Of a stretch of DNA of 64,000 bases, positions 1 through 7,953 are shown in pieces; position 1 is the stretch's first letter; each line of letters opens with the position of its first letter. The DNA comes from Burkholderiaceae bacterium (GTDB lineage Bacteria > Pseudomonadota > Gammaproteobacteria > Burkholderiales > Burkholderiaceae_C), in the NCBI GenBank assembly GCA_024235995.1, contig JACKLI010000001.1, positions 682,001-746,000 of the forward strand. Reading direction: 5' to 3'. The notes below the pieces were generated by a model that saw only the letters and a program-made list of their open reading frames with translations, ran no database searches and had not been told where the DNA came from. Position numbers and translations under genes: made by a program.

Positions 1-1042
1 GCTTCTTGAGCAGCTCGGCCTTCTTGGCGTTGAACTCGTCGTCGGTCAGGATGCCCTTGGCCTTCAGCTCGCCCAGCTTCTCCAGCGTGGCCATCACGTC
101 CTCGGGCCGCACGCCCGCGGGCGCCGCCGTGCCGGCCGCTGCTGCGCTCGCGCCGCCCTGCAGCGCCGACTGCATGCTCTGCGCCAGCACCTGCCCCATG
201 GCCACGCCGGCGCCCATGCCCAGGCCGGCGCCGGCCAGCCCGCCGGCGTCGCCGCCCGCGCCCACGCCCTTGGCCATCTCGGGAATGGCCTGCGCGGTCT
301 GGTACTGCATGAACCGGCCCATGTCGCCGCCGACCATGCCCATGCCGATCTTCTGGTCCAGCACCTTCTGCAGCTCGTCGGGCAGCGAGATGCTTTGCAC
401 CGTGGTGGCCTCCAGCTTCAGGCCATAGGCCTGCATGGCGGGCGCCAGCGCGCTGGCCAGGGCCTGCGCAAAGGCCTGCTGGTTGGCCGCCAGGTCCAGG
501 AAGGGGATGTTGCTTTGCGCGATGCCGGTGGCGATGTTCTGCATGATCAGCCCGCGCAGCTGGCCGTCCAGGTCGGCCACGGTGTAGACGTCGCGCGTGC
601 CCGAGATTTCGGTGTAGAAGACCTTGGGGTCGGCCACGCGGTAGGCGTAGTTGCCGAAGGCGCGCAGGCGCACGGCGCCGAACTCCTTGTCGCGCACGGT
701 GATGGGCTGCGGCGTGCCCCACTTCTGGTCCACCTGCTGGCGCGTGCTGAAGAAGTACACGTCGCTCTTGAACGGCGACTGGAACAGCTTGTCCCAGTTC
801 TTCAGGTAGGTCAGCACCGGCAGCGTCTGCGTGGTCAGCTTGTGCGTGCCGGGGCCGAACACGTCGGCCACCTGGCCCTCGTTGACGAACAGCGCCATCT
901 GCGACTCGCGCACCACCAGCTGCGCGCCGGTCTGGATCTCCATGTCCTGCATCGGATAGCGCCAGGCCAGCGTGCCGTCGCCTTCTTCCGTCCATTCCAG
1001 GATGTCGATGAACTGTTTCTTGATGAAATCCATCAGCGCCAT
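1..1042 (-). CDS. SPFH-domain protein with C-terminal SHOCT motif (partial)
   Basis: The gene is cut by the window edge: 347 codons are visible and the C-terminus is missing. The protein starts MALMDFIKKQF and has an SPFH/band-7-like body of the YdjI 'virion core protein-like' type, with no obvious membrane segment. A Gly/Ala-rich stretch (GLAGAGLGMGAG) follows, then a SHOCT-like end with the motif GILTDDEFNAKKAELL. The start is supported by an AGGAG-type ribosome-binding site 7-8 nt upstream. Proteins of this class are thought to form oligomeric scaffolds and SHOCT to mediate oligomerisation; the actual role is unknown. It is transcribed divergently from maeB, with 113 bp between the starts. 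Confidence 0.8.
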   Translation of the reverse strand, partial: MALMDFIKKQFIDILEWTEEGDGTLAWRYPMQDMEIQTGAQLVVRESQMALFVNEGQVADVFGPGTHKLTTQTLPVLTYLKNWDKLFQSPFKSDVYFFSTRQQVDQKWGTPQPITVRDKEFGAVRLRAFGNYAYRVADPKVFYTEISGTRDVYTVADLDGQLRGLIMQNIATGIAQSNIPFLDLAANQQAFAQALASALAPAMQAYGLKLEATTVQSISLPDELQKVLDQKIGMGMVGGDMGRFMQYQTAQAIPEMAKGVGAGGDAGGLAGAGLGMGAGVAMGQVLAQSMQSALQGGASAAAAGTAAPAGVRPEDVMATLEKLGELKAKGILTDDEFNAKKAELLKK

Positions 1043-1155
1043 GGCCGTGCCTCTCCTATTGGATGAAATGTCGGCGCATGATACGGGCTGCCGGGTGGGG
1101 CGTACAGGCATATTTCCTACAATCGGCGCCCCGCCCCCGACCGGAGACTCCCCGC

Positions 1156-3459
1156 ATGAACGCTCCCACCCCCCCCAGCAACGACGACAAACGGGCCCAA
1201 CTGCGCCAGGCCGCGCTGGACTACCACGAGCATCCGGTGCCGGGCAAGATCGCCGTTGCCCCCACCAAGCCGCTGGGCAACCGCTACGACCTGTCGCTGG
1301 CCTACAGCCCCGGTGTGGCCGCGCCCTGCGAGGAGATCGTGCGCGACCCGGCCAGCGCCTTTCGCTACACCGCGCGCGGCAACCTGGTGGGCGTCATCAC
1401 CAACGGCACCGCGGTGCTGGGCCTGGGCGACATCGGCCCGCTGGCCGGCAAGCCGGTGATGGAGGGCAAGGCCGTCCTGTTCAAGAAGTTCTCGGGCATC
1501 GACGTGTTCGACATCGAGATCAACGAGAAGGACCCGGACAAGCTGGTGGAGATCATCGCCGCGCTGGAGCCGACCTTTGGCGGCATCAACCTGGAGGACA
1601 TCAAGGCGCCCGAGTGCTTCATCGTCGAGCGCAAGCTGCGCGACCGGCTGAAGATCCCCGTCTTCCACGACGACCAGCACGGCACCGCCATCGTGGTGGG
1701 CGCGGCGGTGGTCAACGGCCTGAAGGTGGTGGGCAAGAAGATCGAGGACGTCAAGCTGGTCGTCTCCGGCGCCGGCGCGGCCGCGCTGGCCTGCACAGGC
1801 CTGCTGGTCAAGCTGGGCGTGCAGCTCAAGAACGTCTGGGTCACCGACATCAAGGGCCTGGTGTACGAGGGCCGCACCGAGCTGATGGACCCGGATAAGG
1901 CGGTGTACGCGCAAAAGACCGACCTGCGCACCCTGGGCGAGGTGATCGAGGGCGCCGATATCTTCCTGGGCCTGTCGGCCGGCGGCGTGCTCAAGGCCGA
2001 GATGGCCGCCCGCATGGCGGCGCGCCCGCTGATCCTGGCGCTGGCCAACCCCAACCCCGAGATCCTGCCGGAGGAGGTGCAATCGGTGCGCGACGACGCG
2101 CTGATCGCCACCGGCCGCTCCGACTACCCCAACCAGGTCAACAACGTCCTGTGCTTTCCCTACATCTTCCGCGGCGCGCTGGACTGCGGGGCCTCCACCA
2201 TCACCACCGAGATGGAAGTGGCCGCCGTGCACGCCATCGCCGAGCTGGCGCAGGCCGAGCAAAGCGAGGTGGTGGCGCGCGCCTACGCGGGTGAAAAGCT
2301 GGCCTTCGGGCCCGAATACCTGATCCCCAAGCCCTTCGATCCGCGGCTGATGATGAAGATCGCCCCGGCCGTGGCCGAGGCCGCCGCCGCCAGCGGCGTG
2401 GCGCAGCGCCCCATCGCCGACCTGCAGGCGTACCGCCAGAAGCTGCAGACCTTCGTCTACGCCTCGGGCACCACCATGCGCCCCATCTTCGACGCCGCGC
2501 GGCTGGCGGCCAAGAAGCGCGTGGCCTTCGCCGAGGGCGAGGAAGAGCGCGTGCTGCGCGCCGCCCAGATCGTGGTGGACGAGGGCGTGGCACGGCCGAC
2601 GCTGATCGGGCGGCCGGCCATCATCGCCCAGCGCGTCGAGAAATTCGGCCTGCGGCTGAAGGAAGGCGTGGACTACGACGTGGTCAACACCGACTACGAC
2701 CACCGCTACCGCGACTTCTGGCAGACCTACCACGGCATGACCGAGCGCAAGGGCATCACCGTGCAGGTGGCCAAGATCGAGATGCGCCGGCGCCTGACCC
2801 TGATCGGCTCCATGATGCTGCACAAGGGCGAGGTCGACGCCCTGATCTGCGGCACCTGGGGCACCACCGCCAACCACCTGCAGTACATCGACCAGGTGAT
2901 CGGCCGGCGCCCCGGCGCCGCCGTCTACGCCTGCATGAACGGCCTGCTGCTGCCCAGCCGCCAGCTGTTCCTGGTCGACACCCACGTCAACTACGACCCC
3001 AGCGCCGAGGAGCTGGCGCAGATCACCGCCATGGCCGCCACCGAGATGCTGCGCTTCGGCATCACGCCCAAGGCCGCGCTGCTGTCGCACTCCAACTTCG
3101 GCACCAGCGACCAGCCCAGCGCCCTCAAGATGCGCCGCACCCTGGCGCTGCTGCGCGAGCAGGCACCCTGGCTGGAGGTGGACGGCGAGATGCACGGCGA
3201 CCTGGCGCTGGACGGCGCCGGCCGCCAGGCGCTGATGCCGCACAGCGTGCTGCAGGGCGACGCCAACCTGCTGGTGTTTCCGGGCATCGACGCGGCCAAC
3301 ATCGCCTACAACCTGCTGAAAACCGCCGCCGGCGGCAACATCGCCATCGGCCCGGTGCTGCTCGGAGCGGCCAAACCTGTGCACATTCTCACGGCCAGCG
3401 CCACCGTGCGCCGCATCGTCAACCTGACGGCCCTGGCCGTGGTGGACGCAAACGATTGA
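1156..3459 (+). CDS. maeB: NADP-dependent malic enzyme, MaeB type
   Basis: Oxidative decarboxylation of malate to pyruvate with NADP+ in the cytosol. The 767-residue length is typical of the long, two-part MaeB form. The N-terminal malic-enzyme half carries AYSPGVAAPCEE and FHDDQHGTAIV, followed by a Rossmann NAD(P) site (VVSGAGAAALAC). From about residue 440 a phosphotransacetylase-like domain follows (LLSHSNFGTSD); in this family it is thought to be regulatory, responding to acetyl-CoA, rather than catalytic. The ATG chosen has GGAG about 9 nt upstream; in-frame sequence upstream of it does not resemble the family. It appears monocistronic, ending in a hairpin terminator. Confidence 0.95.
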   Translation: MNAPTPPSNDDKRAQLRQAALDYHEHPVPGKIAVAPTKPLGNRYDLSLAYSPGVAAPCEEIVRDPASAFRYTARGNLVGVITNGTAVLGLGDIGPLAGKPVMEGKAVLFKKFSGIDVFDIEINEKDPDKLVEIIAALEPTFGGINLEDIKAPECFIVERKLRDRLKIPVFHDDQHGTAIVVGAAVVNGLKVVGKKIEDVKLVVSGAGAAALACTGLLVKLGVQLKNVWVTDIKGLVYEGRTELMDPDKAVYAQKTDLRTLGEVIEGADIFLGLSAGGVLKAEMAARMAARPLILALANPNPEILPEEVQSVRDDALIATGRSDYPNQVNNVLCFPYIFRGALDCGASTITTEMEVAAVHAIAELAQAEQSEVVARAYAGEKLAFGPEYLIPKPFDPRLMMKIAPAVAEAAAASGVAQRPIADLQAYRQKLQTFVYASGTTMRPIFDAARLAAKKRVAFAEGEEERVLRAAQIVVDEGVARPTLIGRPAIIAQRVEKFGLRLKEGVDYDVVNTDYDHRYRDFWQTYHGMTERKGITVQVAKIEMRRRLTLIGSMMLHKGEVDALICGTWGTTANHLQYIDQVIGRRPGAAVYACMNGLLLPSRQLFLVDTHVNYDPSAEELAQITAMAATEMLRFGITPKAALLSHSNFGTSDQPSALKMRRTLALLREQAPWLEVDGEMHGDLALDGAGRQALMPHSVLQGDANLLVFPGIDAANIAYNLLKTAAGGNIAIGPVLLGAAKPVHILTASATVRRIVNLTALAVVDAND

Positions 3460-3471
3460 ATCACAAGGCCA

Positions 3472-3501
3472 ATCAAATTAGTGTGCGCTCACTAATTTGA
3501 T
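3472..3501. promoter_or_regulatory. AT-rich 12-bp inverted repeat downstream of maeB
   Basis: Two perfect 12-nt arms (ATCAAATTAGTG and CACTAATTTGAT) flank TGCGCT, so the whole 30-bp block is a palindrome apart from one mismatched pair. The arms are AT-rich, poor for an intrinsic terminator, and no T-run follows. The GTG-N6-CAC core within AT-rich flanks looks like a dimeric repressor operator, for example of TetR type. It lies between maeB and the secreted RNase gene, about 120 nt before the RNase start. Function as an operator is inference. Confidence 0.5.
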
Positions 3502-3519
3502 CTTTTGAGGCCTTGAACC

Positions 3520-3552
3520 AGCGCCAGGCCCGGGGCCAGGCGCTTGATTTTT
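3520..3552 (+). terminator. Rho-independent terminator after maeB
   Basis: A GC-rich hairpin (AGCGCCAGGCC paired with GGCCAGGCGCT, one internal mismatch, short loop) is followed by TGATTTTT. It is well placed to end maeB transcription. The barnase gene would then need a promoter of its own in the roughly 70 nt before its start; none is strong. Confidence 0.6.
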
Positions 3553-3623
3553 CGCGCCTGCTGCGGCACACTATCGCCTTGAGATTTTCGGGTTTACCCG
3601 GAGGTTTTCGAGAGGTGTTTTTC

Positions 3624-4031
3624 ATGTTGCGAACAGCGGCATCGCTTGTTGCCCGATCGCTGGTAGCCGTGTCGCTGTGCGCAGGCCTTGGTGCCGGCGC
3701 CGATGTGGCACAGGCGCGCGGCGACCCGAGGAGCGCGGAAACCACCATCCTGGTGGCCCAGCTGCCCCGGCAGGGGCAGCAAACGTACACCCTGATTCAT
3801 CAGGGCGGGCCGTTTGCGCACGACAAGGACGGCGTGGTGTTCGGCAACCGCGAACGCTTGCTGCCGCCCAAGCGGCGCGGCTACTACCGTGAATACACCG
3901 TCGAGACCCCCGGCGCGCGCAACCGCGGCGCCCGCCGCATCGTCTGCGGCGGCGTGCAGCGCACCCAACCCGACGCGTGCTGGTACACGAGCGACCATTA
4001 TTCGAGCTTCAAGAGGATCGTCGAGCCATGA
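3624..4031 (+). CDS. Secreted barnase-family ribonuclease
   Basis: Predicted extracellular guanyl-type RNase of 135 residues. The N-terminus (MLRTAASLVARSLVAVSLC...ADVAQA) is a signal peptide with likely cleavage after AQA. The catalytic signature of the microbial RNase N1/T1/barnase family is intact: Glu in YREYTVETPG, Arg in RGARRIV and His in YTSDHYSSF. Two cysteines in the C-terminal part (IVCGG and DACWY) could form a disulfide. The ATG is preceded by AGAGGTG at good spacing. Its stop overlaps the start of a barstar-like gene (ATGA), the arrangement expected for an RNase and its inhibitor. Secreted nutritional or competitive RNase is the most likely role. Confidence 0.85.
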   Translation: MLRTAASLVARSLVAVSLCAGLGAGADVAQARGDPRSAETTILVAQLPRQGQQTYTLIHQGGPFAHDKDGVVFGNRERLLPPKRRGYYREYTVETPGARNRGARRIVCGGVQRTQPDACWYTSDHYSSFKRIVEP

Positions 4032-4531
4032 AGGCCCATGAACAGTTTCAACCGGTGCAGCTGGCTGTGCCGGATCGGTCATTGACTTCAGAAAGAGCAG
4101 CGGAGATGGATCAGCCACTTCGTCAACCGGGGGACACGCCCCTCAAGAACGTGCGCACCAACATCGTGCAGTCGATCCGCGCGTTCCACGCCAGCGACCT
4201 GCAGGAAGCGGCCACCGCACTGGGCCAGCACTTCCTGTACGCCAGCCTGGCGCAGGCGCAGACCAAGCAGGACGTGCTGGACCTGATCGCCGCCCAGTTC
4301 AACCTGCCGGCGCACTTCGGCAAGAACTTCGACGCCCTGTACGACTGCATGACCGACCCGCTGCACAAGGCGGGCGCGCAGCCGGGCTTCATCGTGGTGC
4401 TGGAGCACGTCCCGGCCACGGCCAAGTTCGACAAGGAAGCGCGCGAGCAGCTGCTGGACATCTTCCGCGACGCCGCCGACTACTGGAGCGACCGCAAGAT
4501 ACCCTTCCGGTGCTTCTATTCTTTTCTGTAG
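4028..4531 (+). CDS. Barstar-family ribonuclease inhibitor
   Basis: Cytoplasmic inhibitor expected to bind and block the adjacent barnase-type RNase before it is exported. The barstar fold region starts near LKNVRTNIVQSIRAF and includes the family's recognisable HFGKNFDALYDCMTDPL (barstar itself has LYNFDALWDCLT-like sequence with the key acidic residue) and ends PFRCFYSFL. The chosen ATG overlaps the RNase stop codon by 4 nt, implying translational coupling, and gives 167 residues. A downstream ATG at 4106 (MDQPLRQPGD) would give a 141-residue protein closer to the usual barstar length and is a real alternative. There is no signal peptide, as expected of an intracellular antidote. Confidence 0.85.
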   Translation: MKAHEQFQPVQLAVPDRSLTSERAAEMDQPLRQPGDTPLKNVRTNIVQSIRAFHASDLQEAATALGQHFLYASLAQAQTKQDVLDLIAAQFNLPAHFGKNFDALYDCMTDPLHKAGAQPGFIVVLEHVPATAKFDKEAREQLLDIFRDAADYWSDRKIPFRCFYSFL

Positions 4532-4710
4532 CCCGTTCTGCACCAGCTGGCCAAGCAGAACGGGCCAACGAGGCCCAAGCCGAGGCAGGCGGCGACACCG
4601 CCGCCGAGGCCACCGAGAAGATGCCGACCGACAAGCTGGTCGACATCTCGCCGCTGGCGCTGCGCATGAGCAGCCCCTTCAACGCCGGCTACTGGCTCAG
4701 CGCCGCCTGA
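4510..4710 (+). CDS. Possible small protein after barstar, function unknown
   Basis: A GTG-initiated frame of 66 codons overlaps the barstar end by 22 nt in another frame. Its downstream part (ANEAQAEAGGDTAAE... to GYWLSAA) has strong G/C third positions like real genes here, but no family is recognised. An inner ATG at 4621 would leave only 29 residues (MPTDKLVDISPLALRMSSP...). A hairpin formed by GCCCGTTCTG and CAGAACGGGC (4531-4540 and 4556-4565) lies directly on the barstar stop, within this frame. The frame stops shortly before an intrinsic terminator. It could be a small gene, a remnant, or chance. Confidence 0.3.
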   Translation: MLLFFSVARSAPAGQAERANEAQAEAGGDTAAEATEKMPTDKLVDISPLALRMSSPFNAGYWLSAA

Positions 4711-4733
4711 CGCCCACCCCTCGGTCCATCCAG

Positions 4734-4757
4734 GCCCGCTTGCGAGCGGGCTTTTTT
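4734..4757 (+). terminator. Rho-independent terminator of the RNase/barstar unit
   Basis: Perfect 7-bp stem GCCCGCT / AGCGGGC with a TGCG tetraloop, followed directly by six T residues. A textbook intrinsic terminator ending the plus-strand RNase-barstar transcript and isolating it from the following oxidase gene. Confidence 0.85.
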
Positions 4758-4785
4758 GCGCCCGCGGATCGACGCTCGATATAGT
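4756..4785 (+). promoter_or_regulatory. Candidate promoter for the GlcD-like gene
   Basis: A TATAGT -10-like hexamer (4780-4785) lies 18 nt after a weak -35 (TTGCGC, 4756-4761) and about 30 nt before the ATG. It starts right at the end of the preceding terminator. The -35 is poor, so this is only a candidate. Confidence 0.35.
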
Positions 4786-4815
4786 GTCGGCACAGCATTT
4801 TCCCCGCCGCCTTCC

Positions 4816-6327
4816 ATGCAAGACCCCCAGCCGTCCCCCGCCGCCGACACCGCTGCGGCACCCTCGCTCACCCAGCGGCAAGCCCAGGTGGTACAGGCGC
4901 TGCAAGCCGTTTTACCCGCTGACGCCGTGCTGTGGACCGACGAGCAGACCACGCCTTATGAATGCGACGGCCTGACGGCCTACCGCCAGCGCCCGCTGGC
5001 CGTGGCCCTGCCCGCCACCGAGGCCCAGGTGCAGGCGGTGCTGCAGGCCTGCCACGCGCTGGGCGTGCCGGTGGTGGCGCGCGGGGCGGGCACCGGCCTG
5101 TCGGGTGGGGCGCTGCCGCATGCGCGCGGCGTCACGCTGTCGCTGGCGCGCTTCAACCAGATCCTCAAGATCGACCCGCTGGCGCGCACCGCCCGCGTGC
5201 AGTGCGGCGTGCGCAACCTGGCCATCAGCGAGGCGGCGGCCGCGCACGGCCTGTACTACGCGCCCGACCCGTCGAGCCAGATCGCCTGCACCATCGGCGG
5301 CAACGTGGCCGAGAACTCCGGCGGCGTGCACTGCCTGAAGTACGGGCTGACACTGCACAACGTGCTGGCCGTCAAGGGCTTCACCGCCGACGGCGAGGTG
5401 GTGGAGTTCGGCGGCGCGGCGCTGGACGCGCCCGGCTACGACCTGCTGGCCCTGGTCACCGGCAGCGAGGGCATGCTGGCCGTGACCACCGAGGTCACCG
5501 TCAAGCTGCTGCCCCGGCCGCGCCTGGCGCGCTGCATCATGGCCAGCTTTGCCGACGTGCGCGCGGCCGGCGAAGCCGTGGCCGCCGTCATCGCGGCCGG
5601 CATCATCCCGGCCGGGCTGGAGATGATGGACAAGCCCATGACCGCCGCCGTGGAAGACTTCGTGCACGCCGGCTACGACCTTCAGGCGGCCGCCATCCTG
5701 CTGTGCGAGAGCGACGGCACGCCGGAGGAGGTTGCGGAAGAAATCGAGCGCATGTCCGGCGTGCTGCTTGCCTCAGGCGCTACAAAAATCGCAGTGAGCG
5801 GATCGGAGGCCGAGCGCCTGAAGTTCTGGAGCGGGCGCAAGAACGCGTTTCCGGCCAGCGGGCGCATCAGCCCCGACTACATGTGCATGGACTCGACCAT
5901 TCCGCGCCAGCGCCTGGCCGACATCCTGCTGGCCATCGCCGAGATGGAGAAGAAGTACGGCCTGCGCTGCTGCAATGTGTTCCACGCCGGCGACGGCAAC
6001 CTGCACCCGCTGATCCTGTTCGACGCCAACGACCCCAACCAGCTGGAGCGCTGCGAGCGCTTCGGCGCCGACATCCTGGAGACCAGCGTGGCCATGGGCG
6101 GCACCATCACCGGCGAGCACGGCGTGGGGGTGGAAAAGCTCAGCTCGATGTGCGTGCAGTTCACGGCGCAGGAGAACGCGCAGATGCTGGCGCTCAAGCA
6201 CGCGTTCGATCCCGGCGCGCTGCTCAACCCCGGCAAGCTGATCCCGACTGCGGCGCGCTGCGCCGAGTACGGCAAGCAGGTGGTGCGCGGCGGGCGGCTG
6301 CCGTTTCCGGAGCTGGAGCGGTTTTGA
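4816..6327 (+). CDS. FAD-linked oxidase, GlcD / D-2-hydroxyacid dehydrogenase type
   Basis: A 503-residue flavoprotein of the VAO/PCMH family that oxidises a 2-hydroxyacid such as glycolate or D-lactate. The FAD-binding half shows VVARGAGTGLSGG and CTIGGNVAENSGG. The C-terminal FAD-oxidase domain has CNVFHAGDGNLHP and ends with GEHGVGVEKL. The start follows a TATAGT-like promoter element. GlcE/GlcF partners are not adjacent, so glycolate oxidase identity is uncertain; a stand-alone D-lactate or D-2-hydroxyglutarate-type enzyme is possible. The next, convergent, genes include an alanine-glyoxylate-type aminotransferase, which would fit glyoxylate as product. Residues about 317-328 (ASGATKIAVSG) are coded by a degenerate copy of the dispersed repeat. 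Confidence 0.85.
   Translation: MQDPQPSPAADTAAAPSLTQRQAQVVQALQAVLPADAVLWTDEQTTPYECDGLTAYRQRPLAVALPATEAQVQAVLQACHALGVPVVARGAGTGLSGGALPHARGVTLSLARFNQILKIDPLARTARVQCGVRNLAISEAAAAHGLYYAPDPSSQIACTIGGNVAENSGGVHCLKYGLTLHNVLAVKGFTADGEVVEFGGAALDAPGYDLLALVTGSEGMLAVTTEVTVKLLPRPRLARCIMASFADVRAAGEAVAAVIAAGIIPAGLEMMDKPMTAAVEDFVHAGYDLQAAAILLCESDGTPEEVAEEIERMSGVLLASGATKIAVSGSEAERLKFWSGRKNAFPASGRISPDYMCMDSTIPRQRLADILLAIAEMEKKYGLRCCNVFHAGDGNLHPLILFDANDPNQLERCERFGADILETSVAMGGTITGEHGVGVEKLSSMCVQFTAQENAQMLALKHAFDPGALLNPGKLIPTAARCAEYGKQVVRGGRLPFPELERF
5766..5800 (-). repeat. Dispersed element copy A (degenerate, inside GlcD-like gene)
   Basis: On the minus strand it reads ATTTTTGTAGCGCCTGAGG, resembling the first part of the dispersed element. 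It is translated in frame in the FAD oxidase. The weakest of the eleven copies, given for completeness. Confidence 0.35.
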
Positions 6328-6384
6328 GTGTTTTGGGCCGCTGGCCAGCGTCCATCAAGCGCCAGAAGCTATTGTTTTTATAGA
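6328..6384 (-). repeat. Dispersed element copy B between convergent genes
   Basis: On the minus strand it runs from TATAAAAACAATAGC through CTTCTGGCGCTTGATGG to CTGGCCAGCGGCCCAAAA. It begins right after the GlcD-like stop and reaches into the cutA 3' end, where it supplies the last codon and the TAA stop. The GGCC-rich palindrome may act as a transcription barrier for both genes. Confidence 0.7.
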
Positions 6385-6710
6385 ATCCCGCCGCCCGAGT
6401 TCTCGGCCACCCAGGCCGCGTACACCGGGTCGGCCGCCGTGGTGGCGATGGCGTGGATGGCCGGCAGCTCGTAGGGGTGGCGCGCGCGGATCGCCGCCTC
6501 CAGCTGCGCGTACTGGCTGGGGATGGTCTTGAACAGCAGGCGGAACTCGCCGTCCTCGAACACCTCGCCGCGCCAGCGGTAGATGCTCTCGATGGGCTCG
6601 ATCTGCACGCAGGCCGCCAGCTGCAGGTGCACGATGGCGCGCGCCAGCGCCTGCGCTTCCTCGCGCGAGCCGACGGTGGTGACCACCAGCCAGGGCAGCG
6701 GCGGCGCCAT
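6378..6710 (-). CDS. cutA: Divalent-cation tolerance protein CutA
   Basis: 110-residue CutA1-type trimeric protein. Seen: WLVVTTVGSREEAQALARAI, the LAACVQIEPIESIYRWRGE core and RHPYELPAIHAI, all characteristic of CutA. Proposed roles are divalent-metal (copper) tolerance or small-molecule sensing; the true function is unsettled in the family. It starts 2 nt after the stop of the aminotransferase gene, so the two are almost certainly co-transcribed. The last residues (GGGIL) and the TAA stop lie in a dispersed repeat shared with the convergent gene's 3' flank. Confidence 0.93.
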   Translation of the reverse strand: MAPPLPWLVVTTVGSREEAQALARAIVHLQLAACVQIEPIESIYRWRGEVFEDGEFRLLFKTIPSQYAQLEAAIRARHPYELPAIHAIATTAADPVYAAWVAENSGGGIL

Positions 6711-6712
6711 GC

Positions 6713-7873
6713 TCAGGCGGGCGCGTTGGCGCGCGCCGGGTAGCCCATGCGATCGAGCGCCGCCGCCAGTTGCCCCACGCTGCGCTCGACGTGGGCCCAT
6801 TTGTCGAGCCCGAACAGGCCCAGGCGGAAGGTGGCGAAGTCCTTGGGCTCGTCGCACATCAGCGGCACGCCGGCGGCGGCCTGCACGCCCTGGGCGGCGA
6901 ACTTCTTCGCGTTCTGCACCTCGGGGTCGGTGGTGTAGCTGACCACCACGCCCGGCGCCTCGAAGCCCTGGGCCGCCACGCTGGGAAAGCCGCGCCCGGC
7001 CAGCAGCGCGCGCACCTGGCGGCCCAGCTCGAACTGCTGCGCGCGCACGGTGGCAAAGCCGCGCTCGCGGGTCTCGCGCATGGTGTCGCGCAGGTCGATC
7101 AGCGCCATGGTGGGCATGGTAGCGTGGTAGGCGTGGCTGCCGGTCTCGTAGGACTGCATGATCTGGCGCCACTTCTTCAAATCCATCGAGAAGCTGCTGC
7201 TCTGCGTCGTCTCCAGGGCTTTGACCGCGCGCGCCGACAGGCCGATCATGGCGCAGGCGGGCGAGCTGCTCCAGCCCTTTTGCGGCGCGCTGATCAGGGC
7301 ATCGACCCCCAGCGCGCGCATGTCCACCCACACCGCGCCCGAGGCCACGCAGTCGAGCACGAACAGGCCGCCCACGGCGTGCACGGCCTCGCCGATGCGC
7401 TTGAGGTGCTCGTCGGGCATCAGGATGCCGCTGGCCGTCTCCACGTGCGGCACGAAGACCACGCCGGGCCTAGCCTGCGCGATGGCGGCCACCACCTCGT
7501 CGATGGGCGCCGGCGCCCACGGCGCCTGGCTGCCCTCGCCCGTGCGGCGCGCCTTGAGCACGGTGATGCGCTCGCCCGTGGTGATGCCGCCGGCCTCCAG
7601 GATCTGGCTCCAGCGGTAGCTGAAGTAGCCGTTGCGCACGATCAGCACCTTCTGCCCGCCGGCGAACTGGCGCGCCACGGCCTCCATGCCGAAGGTGCCG
7701 CTGCCGGGAATCAGCGCCGTGGCGTCGGCGCCGTACACCTCTTTCAGCATGGCGTCGATGTCGGTCATCACGCCCTGGAAGCGCCTGGACATGTGGTTGA
7801 GCGCGCGGTCGGTGTAAACCACCGAGAACTCGAGCAGGCCGTCGGGGTCGATGTGGGGCAGCAGGCCGGGCAT
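6713..7873 (-). CDS. Class V PLP aminotransferase (alanine/serine-glyoxylate type)
   Basis: 386-residue fold-type I PLP enzyme. Conserved features: GSGTFGMEAVARQF near the N-terminus, the substrate/PLP region LDCVASGAVWVDM with the Asp that contacts the pyridine nitrogen, and the Schiff-base Lys in SAPQKGWSSSP. Such enzymes transfer the amino group of alanine or serine to glyoxylate. ATG MPGLLPHID is chosen because GGAG stands about 6 nt upstream; a longer in-frame start at 7906 lacks support. The stop is 2 nt before cutA. Exact amino donor cannot be read from sequence. Confidence 0.85.
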   Translation of the reverse strand: MPGLLPHIDPDGLLEFSVVYTDRALNHMSRRFQGVMTDIDAMLKEVYGADATALIPGSGTFGMEAVARQFAGGQKVLIVRNGYFSYRWSQILEAGGITTGERITVLKARRTGEGSQAPWAPAPIDEVVAAIAQARPGVVFVPHVETASGILMPDEHLKRIGEAVHAVGGLFVLDCVASGAVWVDMRALGVDALISAPQKGWSSSPACAMIGLSARAVKALETTQSSSFSMDLKKWRQIMQSYETGSHAYHATMPTMALIDLRDTMRETRERGFATVRAQQFELGRQVRALLAGRGFPSVAAQGFEAPGVVVSYTTDPEVQNAKKFAAQGVQAAAGVPLMCDEPKDFATFRLGLFGLDKWAHVERSVGQLAAALDRMGYPARANAPA

Positions 7874-7953
7874 GAACTTTCTCCAAGGTGAACCCGAACG
7901 CGGCAAGGCGCGCCCGGCAAGCGTTTCAGCTTATCACGGCTACATTAGCGCGC

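Noticed and set aside
1117..3384. Long minus-strand open frame opposite maeB
   Set aside because: His/Gly/Ala/Arg-rich translation without any domain; it is the usual antisense shadow of a GC-rich gene.
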